From positions 1 to 44,510 of the forward strand of contig NZ_OBDR01000014.1 in assembly GCF_900215215.1 (NCBI RefSeq): a stretch of 44,510 nt of DNA, written 5' to 3'. The DNA comes from Methanohalophilus euhalobius. Its GTDB lineage: Archaea > Halobacteriota > Methanosarcinia > Methanosarcinales > Methanosarcinaceae. Below the pieces are notes generated by a model that had not been told where the DNA came from, did not search any database, and was given only the letters and a program-made list of their open reading frames with translations. Positions within the stretch are counted from its first letter, which is position 1. Every line of letters begins with the position of its first letter. Position numbers and translations under genes: made by a program. This document shows positions 20,137-29,204 of this stretch, in pieces.

Positions 20137-20928
20137 TTAATTTTTTTCTGCAACATGGAGGAAGAAATCAGGCTCATCCTCTTTGTAGGTCTCTTGGAAA
20201 TCCCCTAAGGTGTTTATTTTCTGGAAACCAACTTCATGCAGAAGTTGCCTGGTGTAATCTTTTCTCAAGGGGAACATATTGAGATTGTAGACAGAACCAT
20301 CCGAGAATTCATATTTGAAGCGGGCAAGCCCTTCATCAACATGTTCCGGATAGACTGATACAGTATCACCACAGTAATAATGGGCATGTTTACTGGAATA
20401 ACCATCATCCAGTATGGCATCATAGTTACGCTGGTCAAGAAGCAATACACCATCATGTTTCAACAGCGTATAAAACTCAGCCAGAGCTTTTCTGCGGTCG
20501 TCTTCATCGAAAAGGTGTGTAAATGAATTACCCAGACATATAACAGCATCGAATTTGTCATGGATATCTTTATTCATCCATCTCCAATCAGCCTGAACGG
20601 TCCTCATCAAATACCCATGATCACGGGCATTATCAAAGGCCTTGACAAGCATTTCTGCACTGCCATCTGCACTTACGACATCAAAACCTGCCTCAAGTAA
20701 ACGAACAGAGTTAAAACCGGTGCCTGTTGCCACATCGAGTACTTTCTTAACACCCCTTTCTTTCAGGATGTTTATGATAGTGTCCCCTTCGCTCTTGGCA
20801 CGGCTTTCCCAATCGATGAGTTCGTCCCATTTATCAACAAATCCAGGAACATACTCTTCCTCATAATGGTCAGATTCCCTTACTTCTATTGGATTCTCTC
20901 CAAAATCCTGTTTTTCATATTGGTTCAT
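20137..20928 (-). CDS. gsmt: Glycine/sarcosine N-methyltransferase
   Basis: The 263-residue methyltransferase performs the first two methylations of de novo betaine synthesis (glycine to sarcosine to dimethylglycine) using SAM. Motif I is KVLDVATGTGFNSVRLL (about 61-77), followed by VVSADGSAEMLVKAF and FDAVICLGNSFTHLF. From memory, the whole chain is very close to the crystallised Methanohalophilus portucalensis enzyme. AGGAGGATC lies just before the ATG. The 160-nt gap to ahcY contains an AAATATAC element near 20956-20965, so an additional promoter is possible. Confidence 0.95.
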   Translation of the reverse strand: MNQYEKQDFGENPIEVRESDHYEEEYVPGFVDKWDELIDWESRAKSEGDTIINILKERGVKKVLDVATGTGFNSVRLLEAGFDVVSADGSAEMLVKAFDNARDHGYLMRTVQADWRWMNKDIHDKFDAVICLGNSFTHLFDEDDRRKALAEFYTLLKHDGVLLLDQRNYDAILDDGYSSKHAHYYCGDTVSVYPEHVDEGLARFKYEFSDGSVYNLNMFPLRKDYTRQLLHEVGFQKINTLGDFQETYKEDEPDFFLHVAEKN

Positions 20929-21088
20929 GTAGATCCTCCTATTGTTATTTATGTAGTATATTTACAAATACAGTCGATTGTTGCTATTCGCCTGGCTCAT
21001 GCATTCATGAATACAGAATGAATTAAGTGAAATAAAATAAGGACTCCCACCCTGGCAGCCCTCATCAAAACATCCATAACTTAATTAT

Positions 21089-22495
21089 TTAGTACCGGTA
21101 GTGTTCTGGTTTGTACGGCCCTTCAACAGGGAAACCGATGTATTCAGCCTGTTCCTGTGACATCTTGGTCAATTTAGCACCCAGTTTTTCAAGGTGCAAC
21201 CTTGCGACCTCTTCATCCAGCACTTTTGACAATCGATAAACACCCACTTCCTTTGGGGTCTCCCAGAGATCGATCTGTGCAAGTGTCTGGTTTGTGAAAC
21301 TGTTGGACATGACAAAACTCGGGTGACCTGTTGCAAGACCCAGATTGACAAGCCTGCCTTCTGCCAGCACATATATAGAATGCCCATCCGGGAACTGGTA
21401 TTCATCTACCTGTGGCTTGATGTTGACCTTTTTCACATTATCCATCTTGTTAAGTGCATCAACCTGAATCTCATTATCAAAATGGCCTATATTACAGACG
21501 ATTGCCTGGTCTTTCATGTTAGACATGTGTTCGGTTGTGAGGACATCACAGTTTCCTGTTGTGGTCACGTAAATATCCCCGTAGGGTAGTGCATCCTCAA
21601 CAGTCATAACAGAGTATCCTTCCATCAATGCCTGCAGTGCGCAGATTGGATCGGTTTCTGTAATAATCACTCTTGCTTTGTGATTGGCAAGTGCTGCTGC
21701 TGAGCCTTTACCGACATCACCATAGCCACAGACTACTGCGACCTTACCTGCAATCATCACATCAGTACCACGTTTAATGGCATCCACAAGAGATTCCCTG
21801 CATCCGTAAACATTATCGAATTTACTTTTGGTTACAGAGTCATTGACATTTATAGCAGGTGCAAGAAGATCTCCCTTCCTTTCCCAGTGATACAATCTGT
21901 GCACACCGGTGGTTGTTTCCTCGGACACACCCTTCCAATCAGCAACCGCTTTATGCCAGAATTGAGGATCTTCCTTCAGGGATTTTCTAAGCACTTCGTT
22001 CTGGGCTATAAGTTCCTTGTTGTCTGTAGGTTCATCAAGGATTGAAGGATCATCTTCTACTGCATACCCACGATGCATCATCAGGGTGGCATCTCCACCA
22101 TCATCCACAATGAGATTGGGGCCTTTACCATCTGGCCAGGTCAATGCCTGTTTGGTGCACCACCAGTAATCATCAAGTGTTTCACCCTTCCATGCAAAAA
22201 CCGGAACACCTGTTTCTGCTATTGCAGCTGCTGCTTCATCCTGGGTCGAGAAAATATTACATGACGCCCAGCGCACATCTGCACCGAGTTCAACCAGTGT
22301 TTCAATAAGTACTGCAGTTTGAACAGTCATGTGAAGACTGCCACTTATACGTGCTCCTTTAAGTGGTTTCATAGGCCCGTACTTTTCACGTGTGGCCATA
22401 AGACCCGGCATTTCCTGTTCAGCTATATCTAACTGCTTGCGACCTGCGTCAGCAAGTCCAATATCCTTAACTTTATAATCCTTATTTGTAACCAT
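21089..22495 (-). CDS. ahcY: S-adenosylhomocysteine hydrolase, bacterial/eukaryal type
   Basis: The 468-residue enzyme splits SAH into adenosine and homocysteine, relieving product inhibition of the betaine methyltransferases. It has [14 protein letters not shown] (about 79-92), the ~40-residue insert around residues 150-190 typical of the bacterial form, and [14 protein letters not shown]. The NAD motif is [14 protein letters not shown], and the protein ends in PEHYRY. It is distinct from the 411-residue family member at 16661. It lies 21 nt after metK with a GGTGAAAAC site. The bacterial type suggests horizontal acquisition with the cluster. Confidence 0.97.
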   Translation of the reverse strand: MVTNKDYKVKDIGLADAGRKQLDIAEQEMPGLMATREKYGPMKPLKGARISGSLHMTVQTAVLIETLVELGADVRWASCNIFSTQDEAAAAIAETGVPVFAWKGETLDDYWWCTKQALTWPDGKGPNLIVDDGGDATLMMHRGYAVEDDPSILDEPTDNKELIAQNEVLRKSLKEDPQFWHKAVADWKGVSEETTTGVHRLYHWERKGDLLAPAINVNDSVTKSKFDNVYGCRESLVDAIKRGTDVMIAGKVAVVCGYGDVGKGSAAALANHKARVIITETDPICALQALMEGYSVMTVEDALPYGDIYVTTTGNCDVLTTEHMSNMKDQAIVCNIGHFDNEIQVDALNKMDNVKKVNIKPQVDEYQFPDGHSIYVLAEGRLVNLGLATGHPSFVMSNSFTNQTLAQIDLWETPKEVGVYRLSKVLDEEVARLHLEKLGAKLTKMSQEQAEYIGFPVEGPYKPEHYRY

Positions 22496-22516
22496 GTTTT
22501 CACCAATAATTAAAAA

Positions 22517-23716
22517 TCATTTCACTACGTTGAGATTGAATTTTCCTTTGAGGCTATCCACCTTGTCAAGCTGTTCCCAGGGGAAAATATTCCTGCCAAA
22601 ATGGCCATAAGAAGATGCCTGCCTGTATGACCACCCTTTAGGATGCAGTAAATTCAGATCTTCTATCAGGGCTGCCGGTCTGAAATCAAATATTTCACCG
22701 GATTCCAGTACATTCTGGATTTCCTGATCTTCTACTACACCTGTACCATAGGTATCAACATTGATACTGAGAGGCTTTGCGACACCAATGGCATAGGCCA
22801 CCTGGATTTCACATTTATCAGCAAGACCTGCTGCAACTATGTTTTTGGCGACATATCTTGCATAGTATGCTGCTGAGCGATCAACCTTGGAAGGATCTTT
22901 ACCCGAGAAAGCTCCCCCACCATGGCTGCCCACTCCTCCATAAGTATCCACAATTATCTTACGTCCGGTAAGTCCTGCATCTGCATAGGGACCTCCTAGA
23001 ACGAATCCGCCTGTTGGGTTTATGTAATACTCGGTGTCTGACCTCAACATGCCGGTTGGCTCAAGGACTTCATTGATAAATCCTACCATGTCATTACGAA
23101 TTGTTTCAAGTGGGATGTCGTCAGTCTGCTGTGATATAACTACAGCTGTTATGTGGTCTGGTTTTCCATTTACATATTTCACTGAAACCTGTGATTTGGC
23201 ATCCGGTCTTAAGTAGGACACCCTACCTTCCTTACGGATAGAATCCAGATACCGGAGTAACCTGTGGCTAAATGCAATTGGAGCAGGCATATATTCATCT
23301 GTTTCATTGGTAGCATAACCAAACATCATACCCTGGTCCCCTGCACCCTGTTCTTCATATAACCCAGTGCCCTCGGTAACTCCCATAGAAATATCAGGGG
23401 ATTGTTCGTGGATTTTTGAGATGTATTCAAAGGATTTGTCCCAGAAAAGAAGGTCCTTATGATCATACCCTATATCACGAACAACTTCACGTGCTATACT
23501 CTCTGTATCAATCTGTTCCATACCTTTACAGGTAATTTCACCTGCATTTACCACAAGGTCATGGGCTACAAGTGTTTCACATGCCACACGACTGTCAGGA
23601 TCAACTTCCAGACATGCATCCAGAACTGCATCAGACACCTGATCACATATCTTATCTGGATGCCCTGCCCCGACTGCTTCTGAAGTAAATACGTGGTCAT
23701 ATTTGAGTTTGCTCAT
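22517..23716 (-). CDS. metK: S-adenosylmethionine synthetase, bacterial type
   Basis: The 399-residue enzyme makes SAM from methionine and ATP. Bacterial MetK signatures are present: SEAVGAGHPDKICDQ (about 12-26), GAGDQGMMFGYA (about 124-135), and GGGAFSGKDPSKVDRSAAY (about 266-284). Most archaea rely on the unrelated-looking archaeal MAT, so this copy is probably dedicated to the high SAM demand of betaine synthesis. I start at ATG 23716, which has AGGAG seven bases upstream; the GTG at 23722 is too close to that site. It is the first gene of the series, directly downstream of a tandem repeat array. Confidence 0.96.
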   Translation of the reverse strand: MSKLKYDHVFTSEAVGAGHPDKICDQVSDAVLDACLEVDPDSRVACETLVAHDLVVNAGEITCKGMEQIDTESIAREVVRDIGYDHKDLLFWDKSFEYISKIHEQSPDISMGVTEGTGLYEEQGAGDQGMMFGYATNETDEYMPAPIAFSHRLLRYLDSIRKEGRVSYLRPDAKSQVSVKYVNGKPDHITAVVISQQTDDIPLETIRNDMVGFINEVLEPTGMLRSDTEYYINPTGGFVLGGPYADAGLTGRKIIVDTYGGVGSHGGGAFSGKDPSKVDRSAAYYARYVAKNIVAAGLADKCEIQVAYAIGVAKPLSINVDTYGTGVVEDQEIQNVLESGEIFDFRPAALIEDLNLLHPKGWSYRQASSYGHFGRNIFPWEQLDKVDSLKGKFNLNVVK

Positions 23717-24263
23717 TTTCACACTCCTGTTTTATCTTAAAGGTCCGATTGAACGGATACACTAAGGGTCCGATTGAACGGATACACTAAGGGTCCGATT
23801 GAACGGATACGCTAAGGGTCCGATTGAACGGATACGTTATAAGGTCCGATTGAACGGATACGTTAAAGGCCCGGATGAACGGACATACATTTAGATTTGA
23901 ATTCGCAATCAAATGTCAAGAATGGATAATTCCACACTGTAACATCCCTATAGCATAATATAGTGGGAAGTTCGAGGATCAATGGAAATCATTGTTTACC
24001 ACGAACATAATAATTCCACCATAATTTTAATCGTAATTGATTGACATCACATACTACGCCATACTATATATGTGTTTCCAAATTGAAGGTTTTTAAATTA
24101 TTTTTACAGAATATAAGAAAGCAGATATATATTTCACTTCAAAAATAATAAATAGAATCTGTTTTTATGGATCTCTAGCCAAATATTGCGAGTAGGTATT
24201 GAAAGAGAGCCACCTGATTGTAGCCACAGACGTTCAATATTAAAAGTTATATAGTGGATAAAA
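23717..24263. other. Long leader/promoter region upstream of metK
   Basis: No gene is seen in these 547 bases. The part next to metK holds the tandem repeats (23742-23886). Further upstream on the minus strand are TATA-like elements: CTATATTATG (near 23954-23963), ACATATATAGTATG (near 24059-24072), and AAATATATATC (near 24123-24133). If the first is used, transcription starts near 23930 and all repeats are in a 5' leader of about 215 nt; if not, they may be promoter-proximal DNA sites. Confidence 0.5.
23742..23886. repeat. Six tandem repeats, ~25 bp period, upstream of metK
   Basis: On the minus strand (metK sense) each unit reads GTATCCGTTCAATCGGACC followed by a 6-7 nt spacer such as CTTAGT. 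The 19-base cores are at 23742-23760, 23767-23785, 23792-23810, 23817-23835 and 23843-23861, all identical; 23868-23886 is a degenerate sixth copy. The period is 25, with one step of 26. Each core holds the inverted repeat TCCG-N6-CGGA. The proximal end is 26 nt from the metK start codon. The unit spacers vary slightly (ACTAAG, GCTAAG, GTTATAA, GTTAAA on the plus strand). Confidence 0.95.
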
Positions 24264-25598
24264 TTACTGATCATCTGAATAATCCTGCAAACCCAGAACA
24301 TCAATCAGATGCTGACTGTCAGTCTTTTTCGCAGCTTTAGAAGCTTCCACCATTATCTCATATTCATTCATACATAGAACCTGACCGTTTTCCATGAGCA
24401 CTTTTCCATCCACCAACACTGTTGTGACATCACTACCAAGAGCCGAATATACAAGATGCGAATCGATATCATACAATGGAGTGAGATGCGGACGTTTCAT
24501 ATCCACAACAATCAAATCGGCATAGTAGCCTTCCTTGATCATACCGGCCTCAATTCCAAGTGCCTTTGCCCCGTTTACAGTGGCCATCTCAAGCACTTTC
24601 CGGGCATCAATGACAGTTAGGTCCATACTGTCAACTTTATGAAGAAGGGCGGCCATTTTCATTACCCCGAACATATCAAGATTATTGTTTGAAGCACATC
24701 CATCCGTACTCAGGGATACATTCACACCCTTTTCAAGCAGCTTTGGCACCGGTGCGATCCCTGCTGCCATTTTCATATTACTCACTGGATCATGACTCAC
24801 ATGAACTCCCATTTCAGCCAAAATGTCCATATCTCCCTCTGAAAGCCAGATACAATGAGCAGCAAGTACATCACTGTCAAAAAAACCAATGTCATGAAGC
24901 ATGTTGACCGAACACTTGCCATACTTCTCTTTCATCTGGTTCAGTTCAGCTTCGGTTTCAAGCACATGGATATGAACTTTTACACCATCCTTGCGAGCCT
25001 GCTTACGCACATCCCGCAGGAATTGCTGAGAGCAGGTATGAGGGGCATGTGGACCATACATAGCAGATATGCGCCCATTGGCTGCACCATTGAAATCCTT
25101 TACAAAATTCCTGCCTTTTAACAGGGAAGATGCTGCCCTTTGAGGATCTCCAAAATCAATCATACCATAGGAAAGGGCTGCACGCATACCACAATCCTCA
25201 ACTGCACGAGCAGCTGCCTGCTCATGAATATACATGTCAGCAAAGGTGGTTGTTCCGGATTTTATCATCTCCAGGCATGCCAGCCTAACCCCTGCATAGA
25301 TTTCTTCCGGCCCCAATTTTTCTTCCACAGGCCAGATATAATCCTCAAGCCATTCTGCAAGGGGCAGATCATCGGCATAACCCCTTAAAAGTGTCATTCC
25401 TGCATGATTATGGGTATTTACCAGACCGGGCATGACCACCGAACCGCTTGCATCTATTATTTTGTCTGCCTTGCCATTATAAGAGAGCCCCACATAGACA
25501 ATCCTGCCATTTTCAATGGCAACCTCCCCTTTTTTGAGATCTCCTGAATCAGGATCCATAGTAAGGACGTGACCGTTCTTGATCAAAATATCAACCAT
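24264..25598 (-). CDS. dadD: SAH / 5'-methylthioadenosine / 5'-deoxyadenosine deaminase (amidohydrolase)
   Basis: The 444-residue metal-dependent deaminase has the amidohydrolase metal ligands: NTHNHAGMTLLRG (about 61-73), the later His of HIHVLETEAE, AAHCIWLSEGD, and STDGCASNNNLDMF. The family (MtaD/DadD) deaminates the adenine ring of SAH, MTA or 5'-deoxyadenosine; the SAH product S-inosylhomocysteine is the substrate of the archaeal-type hydrolase also in this window. A GGAGGGG site precedes the ATG. The gene is last in the pps-HD-dadD series, 15 nt after the HD gene, and has an independent promoter region from metK. Confidence 0.88.
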   Translation of the reverse strand: MVDILIKNGHVLTMDPDSGDLKKGEVAIENGRIVYVGLSYNGKADKIIDASGSVVMPGLVNTHNHAGMTLLRGYADDLPLAEWLEDYIWPVEEKLGPEEIYAGVRLACLEMIKSGTTTFADMYIHEQAAARAVEDCGMRAALSYGMIDFGDPQRAASSLLKGRNFVKDFNGAANGRISAMYGPHAPHTCSQQFLRDVRKQARKDGVKVHIHVLETEAELNQMKEKYGKCSVNMLHDIGFFDSDVLAAHCIWLSEGDMDILAEMGVHVSHDPVSNMKMAAGIAPVPKLLEKGVNVSLSTDGCASNNNLDMFGVMKMAALLHKVDSMDLTVIDARKVLEMATVNGAKALGIEAGMIKEGYYADLIVVDMKRPHLTPLYDIDSHLVYSALGSDVTTVLVDGKVLMENGQVLCMNEYEIMVEASKAAKKTDSQHLIDVLGLQDYSDDQ

Positions 25599-25613
25599 AA
25601 AACCCCTCCAATA

Positions 25614-26246
25614 TCAATAAACTTCCTTTTTGAGCTGTTCAAGGAAAGTTTCCATAATTTTCAGCCTCTCTGTTGCAATATCCCTGGAAGTATGTGTGTT
25701 CAGACGATCCATTATCTTAAAAGGCTTCCTTTCCATATATTCTTCAAAACCTTCAAAAGGATTTTGTGCATAGGCATTCATGGAACTTTCCTTCACATTA
25801 CCATTGGCATGTTTTAAGCCTCGCAAAGCCCCCATTGAAACCAGTGACCTGAAAATACCTACCGCACCCAGGGCATCAATCCTATCCGCATCCTGTAAAA
25901 TTTGCCCTTCGATTGATTCGGGAACCATACCCCGGCTGAATCTGTGAGTACGTATGCAGGATACAATATGTTCAATGGTCTTTTCATCAACTTCTTTGTC
26001 AGCCAGATAAGAACCTGCGATTTCAGCACCATACAATGCATGATCACCGCCTTCCTCATGTTCGCGAACAACACCCACATCATGCAATAGGGCAGCAAGC
26101 CTCAATACATCAGGATTTCCCCCTTCCTTTTCCCCTATATACATGCAAAGGGATTCGACCCGCTCCACGTGACCCATATCATGGCTACCGGGTTCATCGG
26201 AGAGTACATCTGACACATAATCTCTTGTAATTTCAATAATATCCAT
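25614..26246 (-). CDS. HD-domain phosphohydrolase
   Basis: The 210-residue protein has the HD superfamily metal motif: an early His in GSHDMGHVERV (about 21-31), LLHDVGVV (His-Asp, about 52-59), a further His in GGDHALYG, and a distal Asp in LQDADRIDALGAVG (about 117-130). Such proteins hydrolyse nucleotides or other phosphomonoesters, but the substrate of this group (YedJ-like) is not known. It is 12 nt after phosphopantothenate synthetase and 15 nt before dadD, with GGTGATCATTT before its ATG, so the three form an operon. A nucleotide-related role would fit the deaminase neighbour. Confidence 0.85.
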   Translation of the reverse strand: MDIIEITRDYVSDVLSDEPGSHDMGHVERVESLCMYIGEKEGGNPDVLRLAALLHDVGVVREHEEGGDHALYGAEIAGSYLADKEVDEKTIEHIVSCIRTHRFSRGMVPESIEGQILQDADRIDALGAVGIFRSLVSMGALRGLKHANGNVKESSMNAYAQNPFEGFEEYMERKPFKIMDRLNTHTSRDIATERLKIMETFLEQLKKEVY

Positions 26247-26258
26247 AAATGATCACCT

Positions 26259-27002
26259 TCACTGATTCTTAAGATTCTCCATTAGTTCTCCAACAGCTTC
26301 TCTGAGAAATGTAGCGTTATCAAAATCCCCTGCAATTTCCTCAAGCTCTTCATGACTACAGTTTCCAAACTGCCGGGAATAACTGATTAGATTTACCATC
26401 GCACGGCTCACGTTGTCCACAATCGTAAGGGTGGCTGTCTTTGATGTGCGTGAAAATGGATTCAAATCGATTGCAATAACAGTTTTACCCATCTCCACCA
26501 ATTTCTGGCATCTATCCCCGTCCTCCAGGGGAACAAGAACCACATCTGCACTGTAGATTCCTTCCTGGTCCACAATAGCCCGGGCATGTTCAAGATCAAG
26601 CCTGCCATCCCCTCGTACCCCAAGCACACGGGTCGCACCAAAGGATTCCAGATGAGAGATTATACGAGAAACTCTCTCCTCGGTACGGTGAAAGAGATTG
26701 ACTTCAAGGGATGCTCCTGTGACAGATGCAAGCTCAACCATTTTTTCAGGGACAAGGGCCGATGTATTGCCATTTACCGAAATGACCGGTCTATCTGCCA
26801 GGAGAAGCAGTGCAGAAGCTATCTTTTCTGCAAGTAAAGCCGAAGGAACAGTCCTTTCACCAAGCAGGTAGTCAAAACATTCACCTCTGCCCTGAGCCAC
26901 AAGACCCTGCATACTCGTAATACCTTTATTCACACCTTCAACAATATTTTCCCTTGCAATCAGGGAATGATAACGAGGATGTGTTCGGGGAATGCCAGTC
27001 AA
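26259..27002 (-). CDS. 4-phosphopantoate--beta-alanine ligase (phosphopantothenate synthetase)
   Basis: The 247-residue enzyme belongs to the archaeal route to CoA, joining 4-phosphopantoate and beta-alanine with ATP. Family features are THPRYHSLIARE at the N-terminus, LLLADRPVISVNGNTSAL, FHRTEERV, LGVRGDGRLDLEHA and VVIAIDLNPFSRTSKTATLTIVDN-like segments. I start at TTG 27002, which has GAGGTG seven bases upstream; the TTG at 27017 used to extend the frame lies before that site. Pantoate kinase and CoaBC, the adjacent steps, lie 2 kb further on. Confidence 0.9.
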   Translation of the reverse strand: MTGIPRTHPRYHSLIARENIVEGVNKGITSMQGLVAQGRGECFDYLLGERTVPSALLAEKIASALLLLADRPVISVNGNTSALVPEKMVELASVTGASLEVNLFHRTEERVSRIISHLESFGATRVLGVRGDGRLDLEHARAIVDQEGIYSADVVLVPLEDGDRCQKLVEMGKTVIAIDLNPFSRTSKTATLTIVDNVSRAMVNLISYSRQFGNCSHEELEEIAGDFDNATFLREAVGELMENLKNQ

Positions 27003-27085
27003 TTTTTTACACCTCAATAATCAGAACAAATATAAATCGACCAATTAATTGTTGCTTCAAAAGAAAAACAGGTATTTGCACCTTC

Positions 27086-28126
27086 TTATAACTCGGGATT
27101 TAAACCCTTATAGTACTCGTCCCTTGCTTCCACGAAGGCTTTCAGGTTCTCAAGCGAAGTATATGGTGCAAGTCCACAACCCGGGGCAAGAATATCCACA
27201 CCGTCTTCAAGACACATCTTAGCCTGTCTTTTCACTTCTTCCGCAGGAGTCGAAAGGAGGATATCTACAGGCGAGACGTTGCCTATTAAACAAGCCCTGT
27301 CCCCAATTATCCTTTTGGCATATTTGGCATCCACTTTTTCTTCAATACTCAATCCTTCAAATCCGGAACAAGCCATAGGTTCAAGGATTGCAGTGGCATC
27401 TCCGCACATATGCAATATCATTGGCCCATCAGTGCCGGCACAGATTTTGCCATATTCCGGAAGAACCAGGGATTCAAAGATATCTGGAGGTAGCAAATCA
27501 GGTCCTGCTTCGGAATCCGGCATACAGATTGCATCCGCACCCCTTTCGAAAAGGGCATTTGAATATTTCACACATACTTCTACACCCATACCGAGCAGTT
27601 CACGCATAATTTCCGGCTCCGTGAGGGACCACATAAGGTAATTCTTTGCACCCACAAGAGAGATAGCAATCGCAGCAGGACCAAGCATGCCTGCAACAAC
27701 AGGAATGTCTTCCCCAACCCTTTCCCGGATAATTTTCGTGGCATCCAGTATGGTGGATATGCGTTCGCTTTCCAGGAAATTATCAGGGAGATTGAATTTC
27801 CCTACATCCTCCTTATTGCTACAGGGATTGTCAAGAACAGATGGCTGTGAATCAAAAGTTCCTTCCTTTATTGTGCATCCCAGGGTCTGGGCTATGGCCG
27901 TACCGTCAAAAGGATAACGTACGGCTTCCAGACCGGCCACCTCATACCCACCTATGGCCAGTGCAGCCATTTTTTCAGCATCATAATGTGCCTCCGGCCA
28001 ATGGCTGCCCGTGGCTTCCATCAGTTCAATTGTACCTGTCTGGGTAACCGAACAGACCGGTACCCTGTCAACATCCTTTCCTGCAAGGGAATCTAAAAAT
28101 CTTTGTTTTAGTGTGATGCCTGTCAT
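27086..28126 (-). CDS. mtaA: Methylcobalamin:coenzyme M methyltransferase (MtaA/MtbA family)
   Basis: The 346-residue zinc enzyme moves the methyl group from a methylated corrinoid protein to coenzyme M, feeding methanogenesis. The sequence resembles MtaA more than MtbA: VPVCSVTQTGTIELMEATG, WPEAHYDAEKMA, and GFEGLSIEEKVDAK. Zinc ligands are His and Cys in LHMCGDA (about 236-242) and Cys in APGCGLAPYTS near 313. The ATG at 28126 has GGAGG six bases upstream, so the 14 residues before it are dropped. It lies apart from any corrinoid protein gene in this window and between CoA pathway genes, so its cognate (methanol, methylamine or other) is uncertain. Confidence 0.88.
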   Translation of the reverse strand: MTGITLKQRFLDSLAGKDVDRVPVCSVTQTGTIELMEATGSHWPEAHYDAEKMAALAIGGYEVAGLEAVRYPFDGTAIAQTLGCTIKEGTFDSQPSVLDNPCSNKEDVGKFNLPDNFLESERISTILDATKIIRERVGEDIPVVAGMLGPAAIAISLVGAKNYLMWSLTEPEIMRELLGMGVEVCVKYSNALFERGADAICMPDSEAGPDLLPPDIFESLVLPEYGKICAGTDGPMILHMCGDATAILEPMACSGFEGLSIEEKVDAKYAKRIIGDRACLIGNVSPVDILLSTPAEEVKRQAKMCLEDGVDILAPGCGLAPYTSLENLKAFVEARDEYYKGLNPEL

Positions 28127-28325
28127 TAAATGCCTCCGGATACAAAATATCAAATTGCAATCCTGCAAGGAAATCCAGATATGAGATTCAGACGTGGTTA
28201 TCTGCAGCTAATTTTATGAATAATCTCACCTGAAGACTACTTCAATCTATCGACTAAAGCGCAGATTTAACACCACATACACCAATCAGCCAATGTGAAT
28301 CCACAAATGAACCGGAGAATCCAAA

Positions 28326-29177
28326 ATGATCCCTGTTGAACTTATGGCAATCTTTTTTGGCCTTGCATCTGCCGTTTCCTGGGGGGCGGGGGATTTCACC
28401 GGTGGTTGTGCTTCAAGGCGCACTAACGTATATTCAGTAGTTCTGGTAACCCAGATTGTAGGAGTTGTACTTTTTCCAATACTCGCATTTGTTTTCTCAG
28501 AAAACCTGCCCCCATTAAGTAAATTGTTATGGGGATGTCTTGCAGGTTTTTTTGGAACATCCGGATTGTTAGCCCTTTATCAGGGATTGGTTGAAGGAAA
28601 AATGGGTATAGTTGCCCCGGTGGCTGCAATGATATCGGCCATTGTCCCGGTAATTTACTCTGCGTTTTATGAAGGATTTCCGGAAATCCTGCGAATTGCA
28701 GGATTCATTTTCGCTTTTATAGCAGTGTGGCTTATTGTCAGTATGGATAACGGACCAAAAGTCAAAATAAATGACCTGAAGTATCCTTTTCTAGCGGGAA
28801 TGGGCTTTGGACTCTTTTTTATATCCATAGATAATTTCAGTGAAACTGCCATATTCTGGCCACTGGCCTTTGCCAGAGGAACAGCCTTATTGATGTTTGT
28901 AGGTTTTGTCATACTGACAGGATCAGTGAAAGTGAAACCCCCTTCCATTGACGTACTGCCTGTAATTGTTCTTGCAGGACTTTTCAATACCGGAGGAGGT
29001 ACATTCTTTACACTGGCTTCAGAAGCAGGCAGACTGGATATTACCACAATTCTATCCTCATTAAGCCCGGGTATCACGGTATTGCTTGCATATTTTATAC
29101 TAAAAGAAAAACTTGCCCCCAGACAGTGGTTAGGAGTGATATCCGCCCTTTTTGCAATAATTCTTATGTCAATATGA
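28326..29177 (+). CDS. EamA/DMT-superfamily transporter
   Basis: The 283-residue protein consists of about ten hydrophobic helices arranged as two five-helix EamA repeats. Helix 1 is IFFGLASAVSWGAGDFTGG; later GLVEGKMGIVAPVAAMISAIVPV matches the end of the first repeat, and LSPGITVLLAYFILKEKLAPRQWLGVISAL is the signature end of the second. It would export or import a small metabolite across the membrane; the substrate is unknown. It is transcribed opposite to its neighbours, starting after CCGGAG, and shares a 200-nt divergent region with mtaA. Confidence 0.88.
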   Translation: MIPVELMAIFFGLASAVSWGAGDFTGGCASRRTNVYSVVLVTQIVGVVLFPILAFVFSENLPPLSKLLWGCLAGFFGTSGLLALYQGLVEGKMGIVAPVAAMISAIVPVIYSAFYEGFPEILRIAGFIFAFIAVWLIVSMDNGPKVKINDLKYPFLAGMGFGLFFISIDNFSETAIFWPLAFARGTALLMFVGFVILTGSVKVKPPSIDVLPVIVLAGLFNTGGGTFFTLASEAGRLDITTILSSLSPGITVLLAYFILKEKLAPRQWLGVISALFAIILMSI

Positions 29178-29204
29178 AAGAAAAAGATAGAATTTGCAGA
29201 GATA

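Noticed and set aside
23742-23886. CRISPR array
   Set aside because: The repeat cores are separated by only 6-7 nt that are themselves nearly identical; there are no variable spacers and no cas genes. It is a tandem repeat.
23887-24263. SAM riboswitch upstream of metK
   Set aside because: I could not find a recognisable SAM-I, SAM-II or SAM/SAH core in the leader; only the tandem repeats stand out.
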